Source of the DNA: Pantoea sp. GD03673
Lineage (GTDB): Bacteria > Pseudomonadota > Gammaproteobacteria > Enterobacterales > Enterobacteriaceae
Direction of reading: 5' to 3'
Length of the DNA stretch: 64,000 nt
Assembly (NCBI RefSeq): GCF_029844725.1
Contig: NZ_JAOCKJ010000001.1
Span: 62,001-126,000, forward strand
The notes beneath the pieces were generated by a model. It saw only the letters and a list, made by a program, of their open reading frames with translations, was not told the origin of the DNA and ran no database searches. How positions within the stretch are numbered: the stretch's first letter is position 1; every line of letters starts with the position of its first letter. The translations under genes and the position numbers were made by a program. Positions 11,335 through 20,256 of this stretch are shown here, piece after piece.

Positions 11335-12081
11335 ATGAAAATTCATCTCTCGGCCGACTATCAGTCGGAAATCTGGTTTTATCCTGTCTGTGATGTTGAC
11401 GGGCGGTTGACCGCTGTCGAGCTGGTAACGCAGTTAGTGCATGAAAGTGCCCCTATCACGCTGCCGCAGGATCTGCTGCTGCCCCAGCTCGATGAGTCGC
11501 AGCAGCTGCGCCTGCTGCAAAGTCAGATTAGCTTACTGGAGCAGAATCGCGGATTATTTGAAGCGCATTCAGTGTCAGCATTTATCCGCATTGATGAAGG
11601 CATGGCCCGGACGCTACTTGCCAGTGAATTAGTGATGCGCAAAATAAAACAGCTGCCCTTCATTCTGTTGAATATCACTGAAACGTTTCCGCAACTGAAG
11701 CTGGGCAAAAATAATCCGCTGCTGGCGAGCCTGCATGCTGAATTTAATTTAGCGCTCTCACATTTTGGCGCGGGCAAAACACCGTCCAATGCGGTTTACG
11801 ATAATTTATTCAGCTGCATCTGTCTCGACAAAGAATTTAATCACTCCCTGGCAAAGCGTGCTTCGTTTGTGCCATTCATACAGAGCATTATCGATAATTT
11901 TCGCGCCCACTGTGACCGGCTCATTATTTGCGGCATCGATGACGAACGCTTGCTGGATAAAGTCAGCCAGCTGAACGGTGCCGATTTTCAGGGCGCACTC
12001 TTCCCGGTGGTCAAGTCTGACGCGCTGCGCTCGCTGCTTTGCGCCGACGATCGTATGCCATCCTCTCAGCATCCCGGCTGA
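11335..12081 (+). CDS. ydiV: Degenerate EAL-fold anti-FlhDC factor YdiV/RflP
   Basis: 248 residues, resembling E. coli and Salmonella YdiV/RflP along the whole length, including the order between nlpC and selO. The family is an EAL fold that has lost cyclic-di-GMP hydrolysis and instead binds FlhD to block flagellar gene activation and target FlhDC to ClpXP. Here the EAL motif reads ELV (AVELVTQ) and the aspartate pair of DDFG is replaced by SHFGAG, so it should be catalytically dead. I chose the ATG at 11335 (MKIHLS); an in-frame ATG at 11305 adds ten residues. The 294-bp AT-rich gap upstream shows no clear promoter. Confidence 0.88.
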   Translation: MKIHLSADYQSEIWFYPVCDVDGRLTAVELVTQLVHESAPITLPQDLLLPQLDESQQLRLLQSQISLLEQNRGLFEAHSVSAFIRIDEGMARTLLASELVMRKIKQLPFILLNITETFPQLKLGKNNPLLASLHAEFNLALSHFGAGKTPSNAVYDNLFSCICLDKEFNHSLAKRASFVPFIQSIIDNFRAHCDRLIICGIDDERLLDKVSQLNGADFQGALFPVVKSDALRSLLCADDRMPSSQHPG

Positions 12082-12160
12082 CAGAACCTGTTAATCCCGG
12101 CTATCAGCGTTACACTAGAGGACTAACCTACGTATCGCTGAGCATCGCATGGGAGAAACA

Positions 12161-13612
12161 ATGTCCTCAGGCAAGGTATCGTTTGACAACACCTGGTTCC
12201 GTGAGCTTTCCGGGTGCTACACCGCGCTTAACCCCACGCCGCTGGCAGGCGGACGCCTGCTGTATCACAATGCACCGCTTGCAACCTCAATGGGCCTGGA
12301 TAGTGCGCTGTTTGAAGGTCAGGGTCATGACGTCTGGCACGGTGCTGCACTGCTGCCTGGAATGCAGCCGCTGGCGCAGGTTTACAGTGGCCATCAGTTT
12401 GGTGTCTGGGCGGGTCAGCTGGGTGACGGGCGCGGTATCCTGCTGGGTGAACAGCGTCTGGATGATGGCAGCAAGCTTGACTGGCACCTCAAGGGCGCAG
12501 GGCTGACACCTTATTCACGGATGGGCGATGGCCGTGCCGTGATCCGCTCCAGCGTGCGGGAGTTTCTCGCTTCAGAAGCGCTGCACCACCTGGGCATTCC
12601 CACTACGCGGGCACTCACCCTGTCGATAGGCGATGAGCCGGTCTACCGCGAAACCACAGAGCGTGGCGCGATGCTGATGCGCATTTCACCAAGCCATCTG
12701 CGTTTCGGTCATTTTGAGCATTTCTTTTACAGCCAGCAGCAGGAGAAAGTGCAGCAGCTGGCCGATTACGCCATTCGCCATCACTGGCCGCAACTGGAAG
12801 GGGAAGCAGACCGCTATCAGCAGTGGTTTACTGACGTTGTACGCCGCACCGCACGCCTGATTGCGCTGTGGCAGAGCGTTGGCTTTGCGCATGGCGTGAT
12901 GAACACCGACAACATGTCAATCCTCGGTCTGACCATCGACTACGGCCCTTACGGTTTTCTGGATGATTATCAGCCTGACTTTATCTGCAATCACAGCGAC
13001 TATCAGGGGCGCTACAGCTTTGAAAATCAGCCGATGATTGGCATGTGGAACCTTAACCGGCTGGCCCATGCGCTGTCAGGGCTGCTGACCACGGAACAAC
13101 TGCGGACGGCGCTGAGCACCTACGAACCTGAACTGATGCAGGTCTGGGGTGAGAGGATGCGGGCGAAGCTCGGCCTGCTGACACAACAGAGCAGCGACAA
13201 TCAGATCCTGACCGATCTGCTGGCGCTGATGACGCAGGAGCACAGTGATTACACCCTGACGTTCCGTCTGCTGAGCGAGACCCGGCAGGCTGAAAGCCGC
13301 TCACCGCTGCGCGACGAGTTTATCGACCGTGAGGCGTTTGATGGCTGGTATCAGCGCTACCGCCGTCGTCTGCTGGACGAACAGGTGAGTGACGCGGAAC
13401 GTCAGGCAGTCATGAAGGCGGCTAACCCGGCGGTAATTTTGCGTAACTATCTGGCACAACAGGCGATAGAAGAGGCGGAGCGGGGAGAGCAGGGCGCACT
13501 GGCTCGCCTGCATCAGGCGTTACAGCAGCCCTTCAGCGATGAGACAGCCGCTGAGTATCGTCAGCGGCCGCCAGACTGGGGCAAAACCTTAGAGGTCAGC
13601 TGCTCCAGCTGA
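12161..13612 (+). CDS. selO: Protein adenylyltransferase SelO
   Basis: SelO/YdiU is a pseudokinase-fold enzyme that transfers AMP (or UMP in some reports) to protein Ser, Thr or Tyr and links to redox stress. I start at 12161 because gggaga (12151-12156) is well spaced for it; the ATG at 12149 would add four residues. The product is 483 residues with [33 protein letters not shown], and the metal-binding region [23 protein letters not shown]. The C-terminus is EVSCSS, as in E. coli, with a cysteine rather than the selenocysteine of animal SelO. Convergent with aroH. Confidence 0.94.
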   Translation: MSSGKVSFDNTWFRELSGCYTALNPTPLAGGRLLYHNAPLATSMGLDSALFEGQGHDVWHGAALLPGMQPLAQVYSGHQFGVWAGQLGDGRGILLGEQRLDDGSKLDWHLKGAGLTPYSRMGDGRAVIRSSVREFLASEALHHLGIPTTRALTLSIGDEPVYRETTERGAMLMRISPSHLRFGHFEHFFYSQQQEKVQQLADYAIRHHWPQLEGEADRYQQWFTDVVRRTARLIALWQSVGFAHGVMNTDNMSILGLTIDYGPYGFLDDYQPDFICNHSDYQGRYSFENQPMIGMWNLNRLAHALSGLLTTEQLRTALSTYEPELMQVWGERMRAKLGLLTQQSSDNQILTDLLALMTQEHSDYTLTFRLLSETRQAESRSPLRDEFIDREAFDGWYQRYRRRLLDEQVSDAERQAVMKAANPAVILRNYLAQQAIEEAERGEQGALARLHQALQQPFSDETAAEYRQRPPDWGKTLEVSCSS

Positions 13613-13619
13613 TTCAGAT

Positions 13620-14666
13620 TCAGAGGCGGTGAGAAACCGCCTCTGCCAGCAGGGCGAGCACCTGTTCGCTTTCCTGCCAGCCAAGGCAGGGATCGGTAAT
13701 CGACTGGCCATAGACCAGCGGTTCGCCGCTCACCACCTTCTGATTGCCTTCTTCCAGGAAGCTCTCAATCATCACACCGGCAACGGCCCGCGAACCTGAT
13801 GTAATCTGCTCCGCCACATCTGCCGCTACCTCCATCTGACGGCGATGCTGTTTCAGGCAGTTGCCGTGACTGAAGTCGATGACCAGCTGCTGTGGCAGAT
13901 TAAATGCCGCCAGACTCTCCGCTGCAGAGGCGACATCACTGGCATGATAGTTAGGCTGTTTACCGCCACGCAGGATCACATGACCGTGCGGGTTGCCACT
14001 GGTCTGATAGATCGTCATCTGGCCCAGTTTATCCGGTGACAGGAACATGTGGCTGGCGCGTGCGGCGCGAATCGCATCCACCGCTATCTGCACGTTTCCA
14101 TCGGTGCCGTTTTTAAAGCCGACCGGGCAGGAAAGAGCCGAGGCCATTTCACGGTGGATCTGGCTTTCGGTGGTGCGTGCGCCAATCGCCCCCCAGCTGA
14201 TCAGATCGGCAATAAACTGGCCGATCACCATATCCAGAAATTCCGTGGCGGTGGGCAGGCCGAGCGCGTTGATATCAATCAGCAGCTGGCGGGCAATACC
14301 GATGCCCCGGTTCACATCGTAGCTGCCGTCCAGGTCCGGATCGGAAATTAAGCCTTTCCATCCCACGACGGTGCGTGGCTTTTCGAAGTAGGCACGCATG
14401 ACAATCTCAAGCCGATCTTCATAGCGGCTGCGTAACGCATTCAGACGCGCAGCATACTCCAGTGCCGCTTTCGGGTCGTGCAGCGAGCAGGGGCCGATCA
14501 CCACCAGCAGGCGGGGATCTTCACCGGTCAATATACGGGCAATACGTTTACGGGCAGCGGTGACGTTGTCGGCAATCGCCGCGGAGACAGGATGCTCAGC
14601 CGCCAGGCTGGCGGGGGTAATCAGACTACCAATGCGTGCGGTACGCAGTTCGTCGGTTTTGTTCAT
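13620..14666 (-). CDS. aroH: DAHP synthase, tryptophan-sensitive type
   Basis: Catalyses the first shikimate-pathway step, PEP plus erythrose-4-phosphate to DAHP. 348 residues; conserved LLVVIGPCSLHD, YFEKPRTVVGWKGLISDPDLDGSY, the metal-binding region GARTTESQIHREMAS and VIDFSHGNCLKQH. AroF, AroG and AroH are similar, so the AroH assignment rests on the location next to ppsR and selO and closer overall resemblance. I did not find a convincing TrpR operator in the 151 bases upstream. Confidence 0.92.
   Translation of the reverse strand: MNKTDELRTARIGSLITPASLAAEHPVSAAIADNVTAARKRIARILTGEDPRLLVVIGPCSLHDPKAALEYAARLNALRSRYEDRLEIVMRAYFEKPRTVVGWKGLISDPDLDGSYDVNRGIGIARQLLIDINALGLPTATEFLDMVIGQFIADLISWGAIGARTTESQIHREMASALSCPVGFKNGTDGNVQIAVDAIRAARASHMFLSPDKLGQMTIYQTSGNPHGHVILRGGKQPNYHASDVASAAESLAAFNLPQQLVIDFSHGNCLKQHRRQMEVAADVAEQITSGSRAVAGVMIESFLEEGNQKVVSGEPLVYGQSITDPCLGWQESEQVLALLAEAVSHRL
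13621..13645. repeat. Perfect inverted repeat inside the aroH 3' end
   Basis: Ten bases at 13621-13630 are the exact reverse complement of 13636-13645, with a 5-base loop. It covers the last codons of aroH and its stop codon and lies 8 bases past the selO stop. No T run follows on either strand, so terminator function is uncertain. Confidence 0.5.
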
Positions 14667-14817
14667 GAGTTTCTCGAAAACGGTTCTTCGCAGCGGTGAA
14701 ATACCGGGAAGTGATGGTGGTCACAATAAACCATTAGTCTGCGAATTCAACCCGTGATTTGATAATGAAATCAAAACCCACGGCAGCGGCGCTTTACATC
14801 GTCGACCCGAATCCGTT

Positions 14818-15645
14818 TCAGTACATGCGGCGCGTCAGGCCCATGATGTCGAGAATTTTGGTGGCAATCTCTTCGACCGAGTAGTTGGTGCTGTTGAGAT
14901 AGCGGATCTGATGGGTGCGAAACAGCGCTTCCACTTCGCCGACTTCCAGCCGGCACTGTCGCATCGAGGCGTAACGGGTATTTTCCGCCCGTTCCTGCCG
15001 TATTGCTGCCAGCCGTTCCGGATCGATGGTCAGCCCGAACAGTTTATTCTGATGGGCGCGCAGCGCGGGAGGCAGTTTAAGGTTATCCATATCGTCGGCA
15101 ATAAAAGGGTAGTTGGCGGCACGAATACCAAACTGCATCGCCAGATAGAGGCTGGTGGGCGTTTTGCCACAGCGCGAGACGCCTAACAGGATCACCTGGG
15201 CATCCTCCAGCCCGCGCAGCGAGATGCCGTCATCATGTGCCAGGGCGTAATCGATTGCCGCAATACGTGCGTCATATTTACCCAGATTACTGGCGTCCAG
15301 TCCGTGGGTGCGGTGTGCTACCGGTGCGGGGGACAAGCCCAGCTCCTGCTGAAGGGGAGCCACCAGCGCCTGCACGATATCCTGACAAAAGCCCTCGCTC
15401 TGCACGATAATGTCGCGCACCTCCGGTGTGACAATGGAAAAGAACACCAGCGGCCGGACGCCACTCTGCTGATAGAGCGCGTTGATCTGGGCTTTCACCG
15501 CCAGCGCCCGCTGGACATTTTCAACAAACGGCAGCGTCAGGCTGGTGATATTGACCGGAAACTGCGACAGCACCGCGTGGCCCAGCACTTCAGCCGTGAT
15601 GGCTGTGCCATCGGAGATGTAAAAAACGCTTCTGTCAGTTGTCAT
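14818..15645 (-). CDS. ppsR: PEP synthase regulatory protein (kinase/pyrophosphorylase)
   Basis: Bifunctional enzyme of the DUF299 family that inactivates PEP synthase by ADP-dependent threonine phosphorylation and restores it by phosphate-dependent dephosphorylation. 275 residues from the ATG at 15645 ([19 protein letters not shown]); a longer in-frame start at 15699 adds 18 residues not seen in the family. The P-loop is [14 protein letters not shown] and the C-terminus [19 protein letters not shown]. Divergent from its target gene ppsA across a 438-bp gap. Confidence 0.95.
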   Translation of the reverse strand: MTTDRSVFYISDGTAITAEVLGHAVLSQFPVNITSLTLPFVENVQRALAVKAQINALYQQSGVRPLVFFSIVTPEVRDIIVQSEGFCQDIVQALVAPLQQELGLSPAPVAHRTHGLDASNLGKYDARIAAIDYALAHDDGISLRGLEDAQVILLGVSRCGKTPTSLYLAMQFGIRAANYPFIADDMDNLKLPPALRAHQNKLFGLTIDPERLAAIRQERAENTRYASMRQCRLEVGEVEALFRTHQIRYLNSTNYSVEEIATKILDIMGLTRRMY

Positions 15646-16083
15646 AACGAAATCTGCCTCAGACAAGAGTGAGTCATCAGCATGAGCTATGCGATTCAAT
15701 AAATCATCTCTGATTTTAATTTCTGGAATGTCTGTCCGGATTATTTGTCTGCTGTTTCATCACGATAACAAAAATGCGAAGGGCGTTCGATTCACCGGAA
15801 CGCTTATCTGAACCGCGTTTAACCTGCCCGTCGTCCGACACCTGTTGCGCAACAAAACAGACGCGTTACTGGGGGATAAATCTAACATTTCCTTGATTAT
15901 CAATGCATTAACAGAAAATGGCGACTTTGCGCAACAGCAAAATAATCCGCTCACAATTCTGAAACTTCAGCTGAAATTCTGCTTTAACGATTCAACAGAT
16001 CGTTATTGAGCAGGTGATATGCCAGGCTGAAAACCGCTCACGCTTTGTGTCCATTCATTGATCATTGATAAAGGATAAGCACG
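15646..16083. other. Divergent ppsR-ppsA promoter region
   Basis: No gene is supported in these 438 bases. It holds a Cra-like operator at 15981-15996 and ends with the ppsA Shine-Dalgarno aagga (16070-16074). The rest is AT-rich without another motif I could name. Confidence 0.6.
15981..15996 (-). promoter_or_regulatory. Cra (FruR) operator of ppsA
   Basis: Read on the minus strand it is GTTGAATCGTTAAAGC, matching the Cra core TGAAWCGNT. It lies about 95 bases before the ppsA start. In E. coli Cra activates ppsA from just upstream of the promoter; the same role is inferred. Confidence 0.7.
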
Positions 16084-18465
16084 ATGTCCACTCAAGAACA
16101 GCCACTGGTGCTCTGGTATAACCAGCTTGGCATGCATGATGTTGATCGGGTGGGAGGCAAAAATGCCTCTCTGGGTGAAATGATAACGAATCTGTCATCG
16201 CTGGGCGTTTCCGTTCCCAATGGATTTGCGACCACATCCGCTGCCTTTAACCTGTTCCTCGATCAAAGCGGGCTGAACCAGCGAATTTATGCGCTGCTGG
16301 ATGAGACGGATATCGATGATGTTGATGCGCTGGCAAAAGCGGGTAAGCAGATTCGTCAGTGGGTGGTGGAAACGCCGTTTCTGCCTGAGCTGGAGTCCGC
16401 CATTCTGAACGCCTATCAGGAACTGTCTGCCGATGATGATGCCGCGTCGTTCGCCGTCCGTTCTTCAGCAACCGCCGAAGATATGCCCGACGCCTCCTTT
16501 GCCGGCCAGCAGGAAACCTTCCTGAATGTGCAGGGCATCGACGCCGTCATGGTGGCGGTCAAGCATGTCTTTGCTTCACTGTTTAATGACCGTGCTATCT
16601 CTTACCGCGTGCATCAGGGCTACGACCACCGTGGCGTGGCGCTCTCTGCGGGAATACAGCGCATGGTGCGTTCGGACCTGGCTGCTTCAGGGGTGATGTT
16701 TACCATTGATACCGAGTCCGGCTTTGATCAGGTGGTCTTTATCACTGCCGCACTGGGGCTGGGTGAAATGGTGGTGCAGGGCGCGGTTAACCCGGATGAA
16801 TTCTATGTTCACAAGCCAACCCTGGCGGCCGATCGGCCAGCGATCGTGCGTCGTAACATGGGCTCGAAAAAGGTCCGTATGGTGTATGCCGACTCTCAGG
16901 CACATGGCGAACAGGTCACAATTGAAGATGTTCCTGAGGCCGAGCGCGACCGTTTCTGCCTGAACGATGAGGAAGTGCAGGCGCTGGCGAAGCAGGCGGT
17001 GCTGATTGAACAGCACTATCAGCGCCCGATGGATATTGAGTGGGCCAAAGATGGGCACACCGGCAAGCTGTTTATTGTTCAGGCACGGCCTGAAACCGTA
17101 CGCTCAAATGGCCAGGTGATGGAGCGTTACACGCTTCAGGGACAGGGCAATGTTGTCGTTGAAGGGCGTGCCATCGGTCATCGTATCGGTGCAGGCGTGG
17201 TGAAGGTGATCCACGATATCAGCGAAATGAACCGCATTGAAAAAGGCGATGTGCTGGTCACGGATATGACGGACCCGGACTGGGAGCCGATCATGAAAAA
17301 GGCGTCCGCGATTGTGACCAATCGCGGCGGGCGCACCTGCCATGCGGCAATCATTGCGCGTGAACTGGGAATCCCGGCGGTCGTTGGCTGTGGCGACGCC
17401 ACCGATCGGCTGAAAGAGGGTCACAAGGTAACGGTCTCCTGTGCTGAAGGTGACACCGGCTACGTCTACGATCAGCTGCTCGATTTCGACGTCACCAGTT
17501 CGCAGGTCGATTCGCTGCCTGAACTGCCGCTGAAAATCATGATGAACGTGGGCAACCCCGATCGTGCTTTTGATTTCGCCTGTCTGCCTAACGAAGGTGT
17601 TGGTCTGGCACGGCTGGAATTTATCATTAACCGTATGATTGGCGTCCACCCTAAGGCGCTGCTGGAATTTGATCAGCAGACGCCGGAACTGCAACAGCAG
17701 ATCCGTAAAATGATGAAAGGATTTGATAATCCGGTGGAGTTTTACATCGCCCGCCTGACGGAAGGAATTGCCACGCTTGGCGCAGCATTTGCACCGAAAC
17801 GCGTAATTGTCCGACTTTCTGACTTCAAGACCAATGAATATGCCAATCTCGTGGGCGGTGAACGCTACGAGCCGGAAGAAGAAAACCCGATGCTGGGATT
17901 CCGGGGTGCAGGTCGCTATGTGGCTGACAATTTCCGGGACTGCTTCGCGCTGGAGTGCGAAGCAGTGAAGCGGGTTCGCAACGACATGGGCCTCACCAAC
18001 GTTGAGATCATGGTTCCGTTTGTGCGCACGGTTGACCAGGCGCAGGCTGTGGTGGAAGAGCTGGCACGTCAGGGGCTGAAACGCGGCGAGAACGGGCTGA
18101 AGATCATCATGATGTGCGAAATTCCATCGAATGCGCTGCTGGCAGAGCAGTTCCTGCAGTACTTTGATGGCTTCTCTATCGGATCCAACGACATGACACA
18201 GCTGACGCTGGGGCTGGACCGCGATTCGGGCGTCGTATCCGCGCTGTTTGACGAGCGTAACGAAGCCGTGAAAGCGCTGCTCTCTATGGCGATCAGGGCC
18301 GCAAAACAGCAGGGGAAATATGTCGGTATCTGCGGTCAGGGGCCGTCCGACCATCAGGATTTCGCCGCATGGCTGATGGAAGAGGGCATCGACAGCCTGT
18401 CGCTGAACCCGGACACCGTGGTAGAGACGTGGGTGAGTCTGGCGCAGTTGAATCAACACGCCTGA
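16084..18465 (+). CDS. ppsA: Phosphoenolpyruvate synthase
   Basis: Converts pyruvate and ATP to PEP, AMP and phosphate for gluconeogenesis. 793 residues (E. coli 792): N-terminal ATP-grasp domain (about 20-360), the swivelling phosphohistidine domain with [21 protein letters not shown] in which His420 is the phosphorylated residue, and the C-terminal PEP/pyruvate TIM barrel with [27 protein letters not shown] and the catalytic Cys in ICGQGPSDH. The threonine next to the catalytic histidine (RTCH) is the expected PpsR target. Cra operator upstream; a terminator follows. Confidence 0.98.
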   Translation: MSTQEQPLVLWYNQLGMHDVDRVGGKNASLGEMITNLSSLGVSVPNGFATTSAAFNLFLDQSGLNQRIYALLDETDIDDVDALAKAGKQIRQWVVETPFLPELESAILNAYQELSADDDAASFAVRSSATAEDMPDASFAGQQETFLNVQGIDAVMVAVKHVFASLFNDRAISYRVHQGYDHRGVALSAGIQRMVRSDLAASGVMFTIDTESGFDQVVFITAALGLGEMVVQGAVNPDEFYVHKPTLAADRPAIVRRNMGSKKVRMVYADSQAHGEQVTIEDVPEAERDRFCLNDEEVQALAKQAVLIEQHYQRPMDIEWAKDGHTGKLFIVQARPETVRSNGQVMERYTLQGQGNVVVEGRAIGHRIGAGVVKVIHDISEMNRIEKGDVLVTDMTDPDWEPIMKKASAIVTNRGGRTCHAAIIARELGIPAVVGCGDATDRLKEGHKVTVSCAEGDTGYVYDQLLDFDVTSSQVDSLPELPLKIMMNVGNPDRAFDFACLPNEGVGLARLEFIINRMIGVHPKALLEFDQQTPELQQQIRKMMKGFDNPVEFYIARLTEGIATLGAAFAPKRVIVRLSDFKTNEYANLVGGERYEPEEENPMLGFRGAGRYVADNFRDCFALECEAVKRVRNDMGLTNVEIMVPFVRTVDQAQAVVEELARQGLKRGENGLKIIMMCEIPSNALLAEQFLQYFDGFSIGSNDMTQLTLGLDRDSGVVSALFDERNEAVKALLSMAIRAAKQQGKYVGICGQGPSDHQDFAAWLMEEGIDSLSLNPDTVVETWVSLAQLNQHA

Positions 18466-18488
18466 CACCGCTTACAGCAATCGTTCAG

Positions 18489-18510
18489 GGCCCGCATTGC
18501 GGGCCTTTTT
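18489..18510 (+). terminator. Terminator after ppsA
   Basis: The 7-bp stem ggcccgc / gcgggcc with a 3-base loop is followed by five T residues. Confidence 0.85.
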
Positions 18511-18536
18511 CTGTTTATAGCGGGTCAGATTCAGGC

Positions 18537-18642
18537 AAAAAAAAGCCCATCACAGGGGATGGGCAAAGACTACACACAGCAATTCTTTACTCTACTCAGG
18601 GGAATAAGGTTGTCTGAAAATCAATAGCTTGATTTCGAACAT
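18537..18642 (-). ncRNA. rprA: RprA small regulatory RNA
   Basis: Read on the minus strand, this segment has the conserved RprA 3' half: CCCCTGAGT, then GAATTGCTGTGTGTAGTCTT, then the terminator stem GCCCATC / GATGGGC with a T run. A 5' hairpin GAAATCAA / TTGATTTTC replaces the similar E. coli one. The predicted length of 106 equals E. coli RprA. RprA is an Hfq-dependent RNA that activates rpoS translation and represses others, and is induced by the Rcs envelope-stress system. Located beside ydiK, as in E. coli. The 5' end is placed from the -10 (taacat, minus strand, 18655-18650) and is uncertain by a few bases. Confidence 0.92.
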
Positions 18643-18649
18643 AGGAAAC

Positions 18650-18692
18650 ATGTTATTCATACCGCTGGCTGGCGTCTTTAAGAATCCTCTTA
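18650..18692 (-). promoter_or_regulatory. rprA promoter with RcsB (Rcs) box
   Basis: On the minus strand, TAAGAGGATTCTTA at 18692-18679 fits the Rcs box consensus TAAGAATATTCCTA in 11 of 14 bases and is itself nearly palindromic. Its centre is about 43 bases upstream of the inferred start at 18642, and the -10 TAACAT is at 18655-18650. This is where RcsB binds the E. coli rprA promoter. Confidence 0.8.
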
Positions 18693-18932
18693 TTAGTTTA
18701 AAGCCGATAATCTTTTGTCACCTTTACTCCGCCATTTGGCTTAAGAAACAGTGCAGAAAGTAATCTTTTTTGGGCCAGAAAGGTCAAATAAAGGCCAAAG
18801 ATGGCTTTTTTCTTAAAAATCGCTAATGGAAAACAAAATTTAACGGATGCCAGAGAAGGGGTGCGGTTAATCATCATTAACCGCACTAATCAATGCTCAA
18901 AGAAAAGTGTGCCACGCGGCTATGGCTGTGGA

Positions 18933-20051
18933 TCAGACGGCTGGCGGGGTGCCATCGTGATCGGCCAGCGCCTCTGCCACGGCCTGCGGGTCATTGTCCG
19001 GTGCGGGTGCTTCGTGAACCCAGACGGAAACCAGACGGTAGGATACCGCCAGAACCACCGGTCCGATAAACAGACCAATCATGCCGAAGGCAAACAGTCC
19101 ACCGATGACACCAGAGAGGATAAGGATCATCGGCAAATCGGCCCCCATCCTGATTAACATCGGCCGCAGGACGTTATCCATCGTGCCGACCACACAACTC
19201 CAGACCAGCAGCACGGTTCCCCAGGTGGTATCGCCGCTCCAGTAGAGATAAATGATGGCGGGAACCAGCACCAGCAGCGGGCCGAGCTGAACCAGACAGC
19301 AGAGAATCATCAGCACCGTTAACAGCGTGGCATAGGGGATGCCGGAGATCGCCAGACCGATACCGCCCAGCACGCCCTGCACCAGCGCAGTCACCACTAC
19401 GCCAAGTGCCACGGCACGAATGGACTGTGCCGCCAGCAGCACTGCGGCATCACCGCGTCGTCCTGCCATGCGAAAGGCAAAGTGACGGATGCCCTGAGCG
19501 GCCTGTTCGCCGCGCCAGTAAAGCAGCACACTGAACAGTAACATCACGCCAAGATGGATCATAAAGCGGCCGAAATGACCGGCCTGCGCAACAAAAAAGC
19601 CGGTAGTACGGCCAATGTAGGGCTGTATCTTGGCCATGATACCGGCACCGCCACTCGCCACCAGCGTGTCATAACTGACATAAAGCTTTTTGCCGACCAT
19701 CGGCACATCCCTGAGCCACAGCAGCTGCGGCATCGTATGCCCCTGCGTAACCCAGGCAATGACCGGGGCGCTGTTATCAATGAGGCTGCTGACCAGCAGG
19801 GCGATGGGGATGATAAACAGCAGTAACAGCAGCAGTGTCATCACGATCACGGCCAGCGAACGGCGTCCCCATAACAGCCGCTGGAATTTCAGCATCAGTG
19901 GCCAGGTGGCAATCACGACCATGCTGGCCCAGGCAAAGCCCAGAATAAACGGCTGCACCACCCATAAACAGGCGACAATCAGCAGCAGAATGAACATCAG
20001 GGTGAAGAGTATTTGCGGTAAATCCATATCCCGGTACTGGCTTTTCATCAT
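18933..20051 (-). CDS. ydiK: YdiK, AI-2E transporter family membrane protein
   Basis: 372 residues from the ATG at 20051 (another ATG at 20048 is equally possible; an upstream start at 20111 adds 20 charged residues). It matches E. coli YdiK through the whole length, with about eight hydrophobic segments of the PurR-linked AI-2E exporter family (UPF0118), including LGVVVTALVQGVLGGIGLAISGIPYATLL and GMIGLFIGPVVLA. Substrate unknown. Divergent from ydiJ; a PurR-like box lies between them, in keeping with its proposed membership of the purine regulon. Confidence 0.92.
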   Translation of the reverse strand: MMKSQYRDMDLPQILFTLMFILLLIVACLWVVQPFILGFAWASMVVIATWPLMLKFQRLLWGRRSLAVIVMTLLLLLLFIIPIALLVSSLIDNSAPVIAWVTQGHTMPQLLWLRDVPMVGKKLYVSYDTLVASGGAGIMAKIQPYIGRTTGFFVAQAGHFGRFMIHLGVMLLFSVLLYWRGEQAAQGIRHFAFRMAGRRGDAAVLLAAQSIRAVALGVVVTALVQGVLGGIGLAISGIPYATLLTVLMILCCLVQLGPLLVLVPAIIYLYWSGDTTWGTVLLVWSCVVGTMDNVLRPMLIRMGADLPMILILSGVIGGLFAFGMIGLFIGPVVLAVSYRLVSVWVHEAPAPDNDPQAVAEALADHDGTPPAV

Positions 20052-20221
20052 TGACTCATAACCTCGTCTTAATCCTTCATTTTCGGGCCTTCTGATACCC
20101 GTTTTTATCATGATCTATTTGTCCGGGATTAAACAGCGTCGCGGGGAAAGGTTTTTGTCTTTTCTGAAAAAAGGGCAGACGCAGAAAAAATATGATAAAA
20201 CGAGAAATCGCTCACGTATAA

Positions 20222-20237
20222 ACGCAAACGTTTACAA
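20222..20237. promoter_or_regulatory. PurR-like operator between ydiK and ydiJ
   Basis: ACGCAAACGTTTACAA matches the PurR consensus (ACGCAAACGTTTNCNT) in all but one defined base. It is 20 bases before the ydiJ start and about 170 bases from the ydiK start, so it could act on either gene. Confidence 0.75.
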
Positions 20238-20256
20238 CACCTTCGGTCAGACAATC

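Noticed and set aside
14667..14817. TrpR operator upstream of aroH
   Set aside because: Only a weak half-site-like GACTAA is present; no ACTAGT palindrome, so I do not call it.
17104..18468. 454-codon open frame on the minus strand opposite ppsA
   Set aside because: It is fully antisense to a complete, conserved ppsA, has no ribosome site or family features, and comes from codon bias on the sense strand.
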